Shown: one piece after another, positions 7,367 to 15,318 of the stretch
Layout of the letters: each line of letters begins with the position of its first letter
How positions within the stretch are numbered: position 1 is the first letter of the stretch
Origin: JANJTY01 sp038257155
GTDB lineage: Bacteria; Pseudomonadota; Gammaproteobacteria; Xanthomonadales; Xanthomonadaceae
Length of the DNA stretch: 31,190 bases
NCBI GenBank assembly: GCA_038257155.1
Contig: JBBSJP010000055.1
Location: forward strand, 1-31,190
Direction: 5' to 3'
Made by a program: the position numbers and the translations under genes
The notes under the pieces: generated by a model
What the model saw: the letters and a program-made list of their open reading frames with translations, nothing else
What the model was told of the DNA's origin: nothing
Database searches by the model: none

Positions 7367-8289
7367 ACCATCAGATCAACAACGCCGGGTCATCAGGCGA
7401 CGATGTTCCGTTGGGGCTTCGCTTGCGCCAGGCGCGCGAAGCGAAAGGGCTGAGCCGATCGGCTGCCGCGGAAGCACTGCGCATGCCGGTCATCATCGTC
7501 GAGGCCATGGAACGCGAGGATATCGAGCGTCTCGGTGCAGCGATCTACGTGCGTGGCAACTACCTCAATTACGCCCGCCTGGTGGATGTGCCCGCCGCCT
7601 TGGTCGACAGTTTCTGCCGCAATCGATCCAGTGCGCCTCAGGTGCTCGCTCCCAACACACATGTGCCGCTCGCTCGCGTGCTGTTTGACCGATATGTGAA
7701 GCGCTCGGTCTATGTGGTGCTGACCGCATCCATCGTGCCCTCGGTGATCTGGCTGGCTTCGCTCGACCGAAGTGCCGCACCGGTACAGACCTTGCTGGAG
7801 TCACCCGGCAAGAGTTCACAGGCTGGGCGGCAACCAATCGAGTTCGAGTCGGTTTCCGTGCCGCTTCAAACCCAGTCCGAAGCTGAAGTTTCGGATTCCG
7901 AGCCAGCGCTGCTGCAGCCGGTCAAGGCGTCCATGGCACCGATGTACCCGGCCTCGACTCTGCGGGTGGAAGACCCGGAACCGACCGTCGGCGTGGAGCC
8001 GATGGACCGCGAAGTTGCCGTCGAACCGAACCTGGTCATTCGCTTTACCCAGGACAGCTGGTTCGAGGTGCTTTCTCAGGACGGAGCCCGAATGGACAGC
8101 GGGATCGGGCGCGCTGGCGAGGAAAGGCGGTTTCCCCGCACCTCGGTTGGCAAGGTCAGTATTGGCAATGCCGGCGGCGTAGAGGTGGGACTGGACGGTG
8201 AAAACATCGATCTGACGCCCTATCGTCGAGCCAATGTGGCGCGCTTTGCGTTATCCTCCGCCGGCTCGGTGCTGCCCAGCGAGGGTTGA
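7363..8289 (+). CDS. rodZ: RodZ-like cell-shape protein
   Basis: RodZ anchors MreB to the inner membrane and supports rod shape. The 308-residue protein has an N-terminal cytoplasmic helix-turn-helix (about 15-85, with GLRLRQAREAKGLS and FCRN), one membrane segment (about 115-133), a proline/acid-rich periplasmic linker, and a C-terminal DUF4115-type beta domain (about 222-300, with WFEVLSQDG and IGNAGGVEVGLDG). It overlaps pilF by ATGA (start 7363), so translation is probably coupled. In E. coli ispG and hisS follow rodZ; here the next gene is yfgM. Confidence 0.9.
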   Translation: MNHQINNAGSSGDDVPLGLRLRQAREAKGLSRSAAAEALRMPVIIVEAMEREDIERLGAAIYVRGNYLNYARLVDVPAALVDSFCRNRSSAPQVLAPNTHVPLARVLFDRYVKRSVYVVLTASIVPSVIWLASLDRSAAPVQTLLESPGKSSQAGRQPIEFESVSVPLQTQSEAEVSDSEPALLQPVKASMAPMYPASTLRVEDPEPTVGVEPMDREVAVEPNLVIRFTQDSWFEVLSQDGARMDSGIGRAGEERRFPRTSVGKVSIGNAGGVEVGLDGENIDLTPYRRANVARFALSSAGSVLPSEG

Positions 8290-8322
8290 TCCCTCTTCGG
8301 TTCATTGCCGGTTATGCCGGCA
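8281..8322 (+). other. Two small hairpins behind rodZ
   Basis: GAGGG-TTGAT-CCCTC (8281-8295) spans the rodZ stop, and TGCCGG-TTATG-CCGGCA (8306-8322) follows. Neither has a U-tract, so they are not classic terminators. They could protect mRNA ends or weaken read-through into yfgM, whose start has no clear Shine-Dalgarno sequence. Confidence 0.35.
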
Positions 8323-8384
8323 CCCACGACCCTTTCCTGCCCCCGCGCTACCGCGGCGGCTTCCGCTCACAGTGATTGCAAAGC

Positions 8385-9035
8385 ATGGCCAACGAACTGA
8401 TTGACGAACACGAACAAGGCGAACGAGTTCGCCAATGGTTGCGCGACAACGCCTCAGCCATCATCGGTGGCGTGGCCGTCGGCCTGTCTCTGATCTTTGG
8501 ATGGCAGTGGTGGGAGCGCTCCCAGGTCGAGCGCAAGATTACTGCGGCAACCCAGTATCAGGCGCTGGTTGAAGCGGCCGATTCGGGCGACAGCGCTGCG
8601 ATGGAGGGGCTTGCCGATCGTTTGGGCAGTGACCACGGGAATACTGTTTACGCTTCCCTGGCACTGATGCTGAAAGCTTCCCAGGCTGCGAAGGAAGGGA
8701 AATATGACGCGGCGCAAGCTGCCCTCGAGCAGGCCATGGCTGGCACCGAGGAAAGCGCGTTGCAGGACCTGATCCGGATTCGACTGGCGCGACTCGACCT
8801 GCAGCTGGGACGCCATGAAGAGGGCCTTGCCCGTCTTGGTGAGGTCAAGTCCACACAGTTTGTAGCGGTGGTTCAGGAGTTGCGCGGCGACATCCTGTTG
8901 CGGCTGGGTCGTCAGGACGATGCCCGCCGCGCCTACGGCGATGCGCTCGCCGCGATGGATGCCGGTGCGCAGTTGCGTTTCCTTGTTGAAATGAAGCTGA
9001 CCGATCTCGGCGGCTCGCTGGACGCGGAGAGCTGA
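8385..9035 (+). CDS. yfgM: YfgM-type TPR membrane protein (SecYEG-associated)
   Basis: A 216-residue protein with a short cytoplasmic N-terminus, one membrane segment at about 23-41 (SAIIGGVAVGLSLIFGW), and a periplasmic TPR-like domain. In E. coli YfgM is an ancillary subunit of the SecYEG translocon and works with the chaperone PpiD. The ATG at 8385 was chosen because the segment from MANELIDEHEQGE onward looks like the family; a TTG three codons earlier is possible. No good ribosome binding site is visible. It precedes bamB by 3 bp, the conserved order. Confidence 0.88.
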   Translation: MANELIDEHEQGERVRQWLRDNASAIIGGVAVGLSLIFGWQWWERSQVERKITAATQYQALVEAADSGDSAAMEGLADRLGSDHGNTVYASLALMLKASQAAKEGKYDAAQAALEQAMAGTEESALQDLIRIRLARLDLQLGRHEEGLARLGEVKSTQFVAVVQELRGDILLRLGRQDDARRAYGDALAAMDAGAQLRFLVEMKLTDLGGSLDAES

Positions 9036-9038
9036 TCG

Positions 9039-10196
9039 ATGCAACGACTTCTGGTGCTGTTACTTCTTGTCATCCTGATCGGTGGCTGCAAGCTGTTCGC
9101 TCCTTCGAAGCCGAAGGACAACATCGTGCCGCCAGCAGAGTTGGTGGAGTTCGCGCCGGAGCTTTCGGTGGAGCGGGTCTGGCAGCGCGGAACCGGCAAG
9201 GGCGAGCGCCGGCTCTGGTCGCGCCAGGCACCGGCGGTCGCGGTAGGTCGGGTTTACGCCGCCGGATCGAAGGGCGAAGTCTTTGCTTTTGATCTCAGCA
9301 CCGGGGCGCCGGTCTGGAAGGTTGAGACAGACATCCGCCTGGGCAGTTCGGTCGGTACCGGCGAGGGATATCTGATTCTCGGTGGTCTGGATGGCGAAGT
9401 TCTGGCGCTGGATGTGTTCAATGGCGCAGAGCGCTGGCGCAGTCGGGTGACCTCTGAGGTTATTTCTGCACCTGCCGTGTCGCGTGGTATCGCCGTGGTG
9501 CGTTCACACGACGGGCGCATGTTCGGACTGGCAATTGCCGATGGTGAGCGACGCTGGGTCTACGATCGTGCTGTGCCGGCACTGAGCGTGCGGGGAAACA
9601 GCGCGCCGCGGGTTGATGGCGGTCTTGTGGTCGCCGGTTACGACAGCGGACACGTGATCGCACTGCGTCTGGAAGATGGCCTGGAGGCGTGGGAGCAGCC
9701 CGTCGCCCAGGCTGAAGGCCGTACCGAACTCGATCGAATGGTGGATGTCGACGGTGAACTCGCGTTTGCCGATGGTGAGGTCTATGCCTCGAGCTACCGC
9801 AATCGCTTGATCGGCATTGCTGCAGACAGCGGCCGCCCCTTGTTCGATCGTGACCTTGGTGCGTACGGTGGTATCGCGCTGGCAGGCGAGAACCTTATCG
9901 TGGCAGACACTGCCGGTACGGTCTGGGCGCTCAATCGCCGCAGTGGCGCAGCGCTGTGGAGGCAGGAGGGGCTCGCCAACCGTTGGTTGACCACGCCGGC
10001 AATCCAGGGCGATGCGGTGGTGGTTGGTGATCTGGAAGGCTACCTGCACTGGCTCGACCTCAGCACCGGCAAGTTGATCGGTCGCACGCGGCACTCCAGG
10101 AAGCCGATTCGCGCAACGCCGCAGGTAAGCGACGGCGTGCTGGTCGCAATTGATACACACGGTGAGCTCGCGGCTTACCGGACGTCAGCGCTCTAG
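9039..10196 (+). CDS. bamB: Outer membrane protein assembly factor BamB
   Basis: A lipoprotein of the BAM complex that helps insert beta-barrel proteins. The signal peptide ends in the lipobox IGGC with C17 as the lipid anchor. The 385-residue length is typical. The body carries repeated PQQ-like beta-propeller blades, for example VFAFDLSTGAPVWKVET, VLALDVFNGAERWR, ALRLEDGLEAWE and VWALNRRSGAALWR. The start at 9039 lies 3 bp after yfgM, with GGAGAG upstream. The TAG stop forms part of the TAGGA that serves der. Confidence 0.96.
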   Translation: MQRLLVLLLLVILIGGCKLFAPSKPKDNIVPPAELVEFAPELSVERVWQRGTGKGERRLWSRQAPAVAVGRVYAAGSKGEVFAFDLSTGAPVWKVETDIRLGSSVGTGEGYLILGGLDGEVLALDVFNGAERWRSRVTSEVISAPAVSRGIAVVRSHDGRMFGLAIADGERRWVYDRAVPALSVRGNSAPRVDGGLVVAGYDSGHVIALRLEDGLEAWEQPVAQAEGRTELDRMVDVDGELAFADGEVYASSYRNRLIGIAADSGRPLFDRDLGAYGGIALAGENLIVADTAGTVWALNRRSGAALWRQEGLANRWLTTPAIQGDAVVVGDLEGYLHWLDLSTGKLIGRTRHSRKPIRATPQVSDGVLVAIDTHGELAAYRTSAL

Positions 10197-10204
10197 GACG
10201 ACAC

Positions 10205-11599
10205 GTGCTTCCCTCGGTCGCACTGGTGGGTCGGCCGAACGTCGGCAAGTCCACCCTGTTCAATGCCCTGACGCGCACTCGTGAGGCGCTGGTCCATGAC
10301 CAGCCCGGCGTCACGCGTGATCGTCACTATGGGTTCTGCCGGCTCGATGAAGAGCGCCCCTTTGTCCTGATCGATACCGGTGGCATAGCCGGCGACGAAC
10401 TCGGGCTGGCGGGTGCCACTGCGCGCCAGGCACGTGCGGCAGCCGAGGAAGCCGATCTAGTGCTGCTGGTGGTCGATGGCCGCGAAGGTCCGTCGACCCT
10501 CGATGACGACATCCTGACCTGGCTGCGACGCAGCCAGCGGCCGTGCTTGCTGGTGGTCAACAAGACCGACGGCATCGATATCAGCACCGCGCTGGCCGAG
10601 TTCTCGCGCTATGGCATCGCGCCGATGCTGGCGGTGTCCAGTGCGCATCGCCGCGGCATCGACGAACTGCTCGAAGAAGTATTGGCGAGGCTGCCCGAGG
10701 CTGCCGACGGCGAAGAGCTGCCCGACGACCCGAACCGCGTGCGAGTGGCCTTCATTGGCCGGCCCAACGTCGGCAAGTCGACTCTGGTGAATCGCGTTTT
10801 GGGCGAAGAGCGGGTTATCGCCTCCGAGACGCCGGGCACCACACGGGATTCCATCGCCATCGACATGGAGCGTGATGGCAAGCCGTACCGCCTGATCGAT
10901 ACCGCCGGCCTGCGACGCAAGTCCAAGGTTGAAGAAGTGGTCGAGAAATTCAGCGCCATCAAGACCCTGCAGGCGATCGACCGCTGCCAGGTCGCGGTGG
11001 TAATGCTTGATGCCAGCGAAGGCGTCACCGATCAGGACGCCAGCATTCTCGGTGAAGTGCTGAGTGCCGGTCGCGCCTTGGTGGTGGCGGTGAATAAATG
11101 GGATGGCCTTTCGACCTATCAGCGCTCCCAGGTGGAAACCACCCTGGTGCGCAAGCTGGTGTTCGCCGAGTGGGCCGAGCGCATCTTCATTTCCGCCCTG
11201 CATGGTTCCGGGCTGCGTGAGCTGTTCGCCGGCATCCGGCGCGCGCACACTTCGGCAACCCGAAAGTTCACCACCGCGGAAGTCACCCGCGCGCTGGAGA
11301 CCGCCTACGCGACCTTTCCGCCACCCGTGGTGCGGGGCCACGTGCCCAAGCTGCGCTTTGCGCATCCGGGCGGCGAGAATCCGCCGACCTTCATCGTGCA
11401 CGGCTCGCGCCTCAAGACCCTGCCGGACAGCTACAAGCGCTATCTGGAAAATTTCTTCCGCAAGCGCTTCAAGCTGGTCGGCACACCGATCCGCTTCGAG
11501 TTCCGCGAAGGCGAGAACCCTTACGAGGGCCGCAAGAACGCTCCCACCGAACGCCAGATCAAGAGCCGTCGACGACTTATGCGGCACGTCAAGCGCTGA
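10205..11599 (+). CDS. der: Ribosome biogenesis GTPase Der (EngA)
   Basis: An essential GTPase for 50S subunit maturation. Two tandem G domains are visible: the first GRPNVGKST at 9-17 with a following DTGG, the second GRPNVGKST near 185-193 with DTAG and NKWD. A C-terminal KH-like domain runs from about 350 to the basic tail. The 464-residue length is usual. The start is GTG at 10205, with TAGGA 5 nt before it overlapping the bamB stop codon. It is the last gene of the plus-strand run. Confidence 0.97.
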   Translation: MLPSVALVGRPNVGKSTLFNALTRTREALVHDQPGVTRDRHYGFCRLDEERPFVLIDTGGIAGDELGLAGATARQARAAAEEADLVLLVVDGREGPSTLDDDILTWLRRSQRPCLLVVNKTDGIDISTALAEFSRYGIAPMLAVSSAHRRGIDELLEEVLARLPEAADGEELPDDPNRVRVAFIGRPNVGKSTLVNRVLGEERVIASETPGTTRDSIAIDMERDGKPYRLIDTAGLRRKSKVEEVVEKFSAIKTLQAIDRCQVAVVMLDASEGVTDQDASILGEVLSAGRALVVAVNKWDGLSTYQRSQVETTLVRKLVFAEWAERIFISALHGSGLRELFAGIRRAHTSATRKFTTAEVTRALETAYATFPPPVVRGHVPKLRFAHPGGENPPTFIVHGSRLKTLPDSYKRYLENFFRKRFKLVGTPIRFEFREGENPYEGRKNAPTERQIKSRRRLMRHVKR

Positions 11600-11663
11600 A
11601 TCGTGACTAGTTCGCTGCGCGGCAACGGTGGCCGCGCCGCCTGCGCCTTCACTTGGTTCGGTC

Positions 11664-11726
11664 GTGATGGGTGATTGGTGATTCGTCAATAGCGATTGGT
11701 GATCGGTGATCGTCATTTGGGATTGC
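11664..11726. repeat. Degenerate heptamer array (GTGATTG type)
   Basis: Nine consecutive 7-bp units in register: GTGATGG, GTGATTG, GTGATTC, GTCAATA, GCGATTG, GTGATCG, GTGATCG, TCATTTG, GGATTGC. It lies 64 bp behind the der stop. Period and position behind a gene resemble the arrays at 1372-1526 and 13736-13763. Confidence 0.75.
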
Positions 11727-11844
11727 TGACTGGCAATGGCAACCGCAGTCGAGGTGGAGACCTATGCACTTTGCTGGGTTGCTGGCTTGTGTCGCAGAAC
11801 GGCGGCGCGCGATCCGCACTCATGCCTCGATGGGCCGGGTCGAT

Positions 11845-11942
11845 GTCGGCACAGGGGTGCCGACCTGCGCTGGCGCCTGTTTAGACGGCACGGGGGTGCC
11901 GACCAATGCGGGCGCGTCTGCAGGGCGGCATCCCATGCCGCC
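11845..11942. repeat. Cluster of three hairpins, two of them a direct repeat
   Basis: Hairpin 1 is GTCGGCAC-AGGG-GTGCCGAC (11845-11864). Hairpin 2 is CGGCAC-GGGG-GTGCCG (11886-11901). They share GGCAC(A/G)GGGGTGCCGACC as an 18-bp direct repeat spaced 39 bp apart. Hairpin 3 is GGCGGCAT-CCC-ATGCCGCC (11924-11942), a perfect 8-bp stem. They resemble REP-class palindromes more than terminators, as none has a T-run. Confidence 0.7.
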
Positions 11943-12022
11943 ATCGCGGCGCGCTGAAAGGAATGGCTCCTGGCGGCATGCCATGATGGTGCCAAGGCGC
12001 GCGTACCGCAGGAGGCATCGAT

Positions 12023-12643
12023 ATGAGTCACCTGGCCGATCCGGTTCCTGCTGACCTCGCATTGGGGCTGATTGCCGGTGGTCGGGGCAGTCGCTTGGGC
12101 GGGATCGACAAGGCCGGTATTCGCATTGGCGGGCACACCCAGCTCAGCCGCCTGCGTGATGCCTTCGCTCCCTTTGCCAGCGAGCTCCTGGTGTCGCGCG
12201 GACCCTGGCCTGAAGCTGCTGATCTACCCGAAGGATTGCGCTGCCTGCCGGACCGTGTGGCCGCTGGCGCCGGGCCGGTCGCGGCTCTGGACGCACTGGC
12301 GCAAGCCTGCGGCAAGCCCTGGCTGCTGACCCTGCCTGTCGACCTGCATGCCTGGCCCGATCAGCTCGCGCCTGAACTGATCGCTGCCTGCGCGAACGGA
12401 CGCGGAGCCGTGCTTGCGGATGCTGGTGGCCTGCAGCCCTTGGTTGCTGTCTGGCCGGTGGCTGCACTTCGTGTCGCGGTGACCCAGGCCCTTGGCTGCG
12501 GAAGCCTGGCGGTGCGGGACCTCGTGGCAAAGCTCGATCTGCAGGTGGTTTATCGACCAGACTGCACGCTGCAGAATCTCAATACGCCGCAGGATCTGGC
12601 CGAGGCAGTGGCGCGCGTGAAAACGGGGGTTGGCGAGCCATGA
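12023..12643 (+). CDS. mobA: Molybdenum cofactor guanylyltransferase
   Basis: MobA transfers GMP from GTP to molybdopterin to make the guanine dinucleotide form of the cofactor. The 206-residue protein has the nucleotidyltransferase signature GLIAGGRGSRLGGIDK at 15-30 and a later LPVDLHAWP metal-binding-like segment (the usual acidic pair region). Length fits the family. The ATG at 12023 follows AGGAGG by 7 nt. The stop overlaps the moeB start as ATGA, so the two are translated together. Confidence 0.88.
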   Translation: MSHLADPVPADLALGLIAGGRGSRLGGIDKAGIRIGGHTQLSRLRDAFAPFASELLVSRGPWPEAADLPEGLRCLPDRVAAGAGPVAALDALAQACGKPWLLTLPVDLHAWPDQLAPELIAACANGRGAVLADAGGLQPLVAVWPVAALRVAVTQALGCGSLAVRDLVAKLDLQVVYRPDCTLQNLNTPQDLAEAVARVKTGVGEP

Positions 12644-13734
12644 GCGAAGCGAATCGACTCAGTCCAAGCGAAGCGCGCCAGCGGCAATTGGCGGGCGTGC
12701 CCTTGATCGACCTGCGCGAGCCGCACGAACAGGCCCTGGGCATGCCTGCGGGCGCGCTGGCGCTGCGACGCAGTGAGCTTGAGCAGGATCCTGCTGCGAC
12801 CCTGCCATCGGCGCAGCACACGGCGATGTTGATCTGCGCCAGTGGTCGGAGGTCGGGCGAGTGCATTGGGCGGCTGGCGCAACTCGGCTACACCGCTCTG
12901 CTGCAGGTCGATGGCGGTTTCAGCGCCTGGCGCGCTGCGGGCTTGCCGGTTGTTGTGCCCGAGCCGGAGCAGCTCGAGTTTTATGATCGTTACGCCCGCC
13001 ACCTGCGGCTGCCTGAAGTCGGCGAGTCTGGCCAACGCAAACTTGAAGCGGCCACGGTCGTGTTGATTGGCGCCGGTGGCCTGGGCTCACCGGCAGCCTA
13101 TTACCTGGCTGCTGCTGGCGTTGGACATCTGCGACTCATCGACGCCGACCGCATCGAGCGCAGCAACCTGCAGCGCCAGATCCTGCACGCGGATGCCCGC
13201 ATCGGCCAGAGCAAGGTCAGCTCGGCAGAACAGACCTTGCTGGGCTTGAATCCCCGTATATCGGTCGAGCCGGTCGAACGACGGCTGGATGCCTCGAACG
13301 CCTCGGAACTGTTGGGCGGCGCCGATGTGGTGATCGACGGCAGCGATAATTTTGCTACGCGTTATGTCGTCAATGAGGCCTGCCTTGGCCTCGCATTGCC
13401 CTGGGTGTATGGCGCAGTCGAACGCTTTCGTGGCCAGGTCAGCGTATTCGATGCGGGTCGTCGGCGTGGCATCGCGCCCTGCTATCGCTGCCTGTTCCCC
13501 GAGCCTCCCGCGGCGGAGGATGCGCCGAACTGCAGCGAAGCCGGCGTGCTGGGCGTGTTGCCCGGCGTGATCGGTCTGTTGCAGGCGACCGAGACCCTGA
13601 AGCTGCTGCTCGACATCGGCGAGCCGCTCAGCGGCCGGGTACTGAACTTCGATGCGCTGGGCATGGGGTTTCGCGAGTTTCGTCTGCGGCCGGATCCGGA
13701 CTGTCCGAGCTGCGCGGTCGCGCGCACCGAGTAA
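12640..13734 (+). CDS. moeB: Rhodanese-MoeB fusion, molybdopterin-synthase adenylyltransferase
   Basis: The 364-residue protein begins with a rhodanese domain (about 8-105) whose active loop CASGRRS starts at C66. The E1-like MoeB/ThiF domain follows: nucleotide loop GAGGLGSP at 144-151, NLQRQ at 176-180, DGSDN at 233-237, and the zinc-binding cysteines C281/C284 (CYRC) and C355/C358 (CPSC). MoeB adenylates the C-terminus of MoaD for sulfur transfer; the rhodanese part may deliver sulfur. In eukaryotic MOCS3 the rhodanese is C-terminal, so the order here is reversed. It overlaps mobA by 4 bp. A role in thiamine or other sulfur-carrier activation (ThiF) cannot be excluded, but mobA favours molybdopterin. 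Confidence 0.88.
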   Translation: MSEANRLSPSEARQRQLAGVPLIDLREPHEQALGMPAGALALRRSELEQDPAATLPSAQHTAMLICASGRRSGECIGRLAQLGYTALLQVDGGFSAWRAAGLPVVVPEPEQLEFYDRYARHLRLPEVGESGQRKLEAATVVLIGAGGLGSPAAYYLAAAGVGHLRLIDADRIERSNLQRQILHADARIGQSKVSSAEQTLLGLNPRISVEPVERRLDASNASELLGGADVVIDGSDNFATRYVVNEACLGLALPWVYGAVERFRGQVSVFDAGRRRGIAPCYRCLFPEPPAAEDAPNCSEAGVLGVLPGVIGLLQATETLKLLLDIGEPLSGRVLNFDALGMGFREFRLRPDPDCPSCAVARTE

Positions 13735-13735
13735 G

Positions 13736-13763
13736 CAGGGCTCAGGGCTCAGGGTTCAGGGCA
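13736..13763. repeat. Heptamer array (CAGGGCT) between convergent genes
   Basis: Four 7-bp units, CAGGGCT, CAGGGCT, CAGGGTT and CAGGGCA, fill the 7-bp gap between the moeB stop and the serine hydrolase stop and run into the hydrolase gene. They supply its stop codon (TGA, complement of 13742-13744) and its last residues. Confidence 0.8.
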
Positions 13764-15277
13764 GGAGCCGGGTCGCTGGTCGTCAGGCGAAGCGACACGG
13801 GAAAGGGCAGCAGGTAATCCAGGCGCTGCGGTGAGGAGTACGCCACCACGGTTCCGCTCAGGCGGTCTCCGGTGCGCAGCAGCTTGAGCAAGAGCAGCGG
13901 TTCGTCACTCGCGGCGATGTCACCGCTTGGCAGGCGGCCGGGGAATCCGCTGATCAGCGAATCGCCATGCACCATGGCGCGCAGCGTGGATCGGCGTACA
14001 CCATCCGAACTCAGGGTATCCGGTAGCTGGAACTCACCGCTGCCACCGGATTGGAGGACAAGGCTGCATGGCACATCCTTGCCTTCCACGGTGATCGAGC
14101 CCTGCCAACGTCCGAGGAAGGCCGGCTGGTCGAGGTATGGCGAATAGTTGGCGACCGGGTTCAGCGGCACCGGTTGGTACTCGGGCATCACGGCCGAGAT
14201 CAGGGCATTGGCCAGGGCCTGGGTGATTTCATTGGCGTCACTGCGGTTGCTCAGCACCACGGCGACGATGCCCTGCTCCGGCAGCATCTTGATGATGGTG
14301 CTCGTGCCAGGCATGCCGCCTTCATGCCAGATCTCGCGCGGGCCATCGGCTGCCGGGCGTACATACCAGCCGAGGCCGTAGTACGCCGCGCCGTAATAAT
14401 GGTGCAGCGCCTGCGGCACCGCGTTGGCCTGCATCGCTTGAAGGTCCTGAGGTTTCAGGACTGTTTGCCGCGTGCTCTCCGGATCGAGATGCAGCATCCC
14501 GAAACGGAGCAGATCATGCACGCTCATGTAGGCGTTCCCGGCTCCCGGGGTGTTGTTGTACAGCGTGGCAAGTCGCTGCATTGCAGCGTCGTATGGAGCG
14601 GCAACGGACGTCGTGGCGGAGCGCGGTGTGTCAAAGAATGCGTCGTGCAAGCCGAGGGGCTCGAACAGCGTGGTGCGGGCGTAATCGGCAAGGGTCTGGC
14701 CGCTTTGCGCTTCGATCACCTCGCCGATCAGACCGTAGCCCAGATTCGAGTATTCCGAAACGCGGCCGGGCGGGTGCACAAGGATGGCGTAGCGCGCGAT
14801 ATCACGCTGCAGTGATTCCGAACCGGGCTGCGCTTTGCCGTGGTGAATGCGGGCAAATGTACCGAGTCCGGAGGTGTGGCTCAGCAGATGCATCAGGCTG
14901 ACCGGGTGCTCATCGCCCTTGGCGTCGCGAAGTTGCAAGCCGGGCACGTAGTCGCTGACCGGCGCGGAAAGGTCGAGTCCACGTTGCTGCTTCAGCAGCA
15001 TCAAGGCAGTCGCAGTCACCGGCTTGCTGATCGAGGCCAGGGCATAGGCCGTGTGCACAGTAGCCTGCTGGTCCAGCTCCTGATCGGACTGCCCAAAGGC
15101 ATTCAGGTAGACGATCTCACCGCGTCGTGCGATCGCCAGGGCTACCGACGGCAACTGACCGCCTTCGATGTACGTCTGAGCGAGCTGTTCGACCGCAGTG
15201 AACTCCGGCGGTGGCGATGCCACCGCCGTGCCGGCCGCGAGCACGCATGCCAGAACCAGTGAACCCTGTCTCTTCAT
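13742..15277 (-). CDS. Secreted serine hydrolase, class C beta-lactamase / DD-peptidase fold
   Basis: A 511-residue exported protein. The signal peptide (1-20) ends AGTAVA. The catalytic S82-x-x-K85 is in ASISKPVT, the YxN motif is Y176-S-N178, and the third motif is H318-E-G320 in place of KTG. These define the beta-lactamase-related serine hydrolases, which include esterases, D-aminopeptidases and PBP-like enzymes; substrate cannot be told. A C-terminal extension (about 385-511) looks like a lipocalin-type beta domain. AGGAG lies 6 nt before the ATG at 15277. It lies 41 bp downstream of the GlxA-type regulator on the same strand. The C-terminal residues PALNPEP are encoded by heptamer repeats. 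Confidence 0.85.
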   Translation of the reverse strand: MKRQGSLVLACVLAAGTAVASPPPEFTAVEQLAQTYIEGGQLPSVALAIARRGEIVYLNAFGQSDQELDQQATVHTAYALASISKPVTATALMLLKQQRGLDLSAPVSDYVPGLQLRDAKGDEHPVSLMHLLSHTSGLGTFARIHHGKAQPGSESLQRDIARYAILVHPPGRVSEYSNLGYGLIGEVIEAQSGQTLADYARTTLFEPLGLHDAFFDTPRSATTSVAAPYDAAMQRLATLYNNTPGAGNAYMSVHDLLRFGMLHLDPESTRQTVLKPQDLQAMQANAVPQALHHYYGAAYYGLGWYVRPAADGPREIWHEGGMPGTSTIIKMLPEQGIVAVVLSNRSDANEITQALANALISAVMPEYQPVPLNPVANYSPYLDQPAFLGRWQGSITVEGKDVPCSLVLQSGGSGEFQLPDTLSSDGVRRSTLRAMVHGDSLISGFPGRLPSGDIAASDEPLLLLKLLRTGDRLSGTVVAYSSPQRLDYLLPFPVSLRLTTSDPAPALNPEP

Positions 15278-15318
15278 TGCGGCTCCTGCGTGGATTGCAT
15301 TTCGCTGGGGATGTAGGG

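Larger units (their letters stand above)
11600..12022. other. Gene-free interval der-mobA with repeats and hairpins
   Basis: No convincing coding region is seen in these 423 bp. The left half holds a 7-bp-period array (11664-11726). The right half holds three compact hairpins between 11845 and 11942. The last bases before 12023 carry AGGAGG, the ribosome binding site of mobA. Open frames across the interval are broken and show no domain. Confidence 0.6.

Noticed and set aside
10457..11716. Minus-strand open frame of 419 codons opposite der
   Set aside because: It is antisense to Der, has no domain, and its start lies in the heptamer array.
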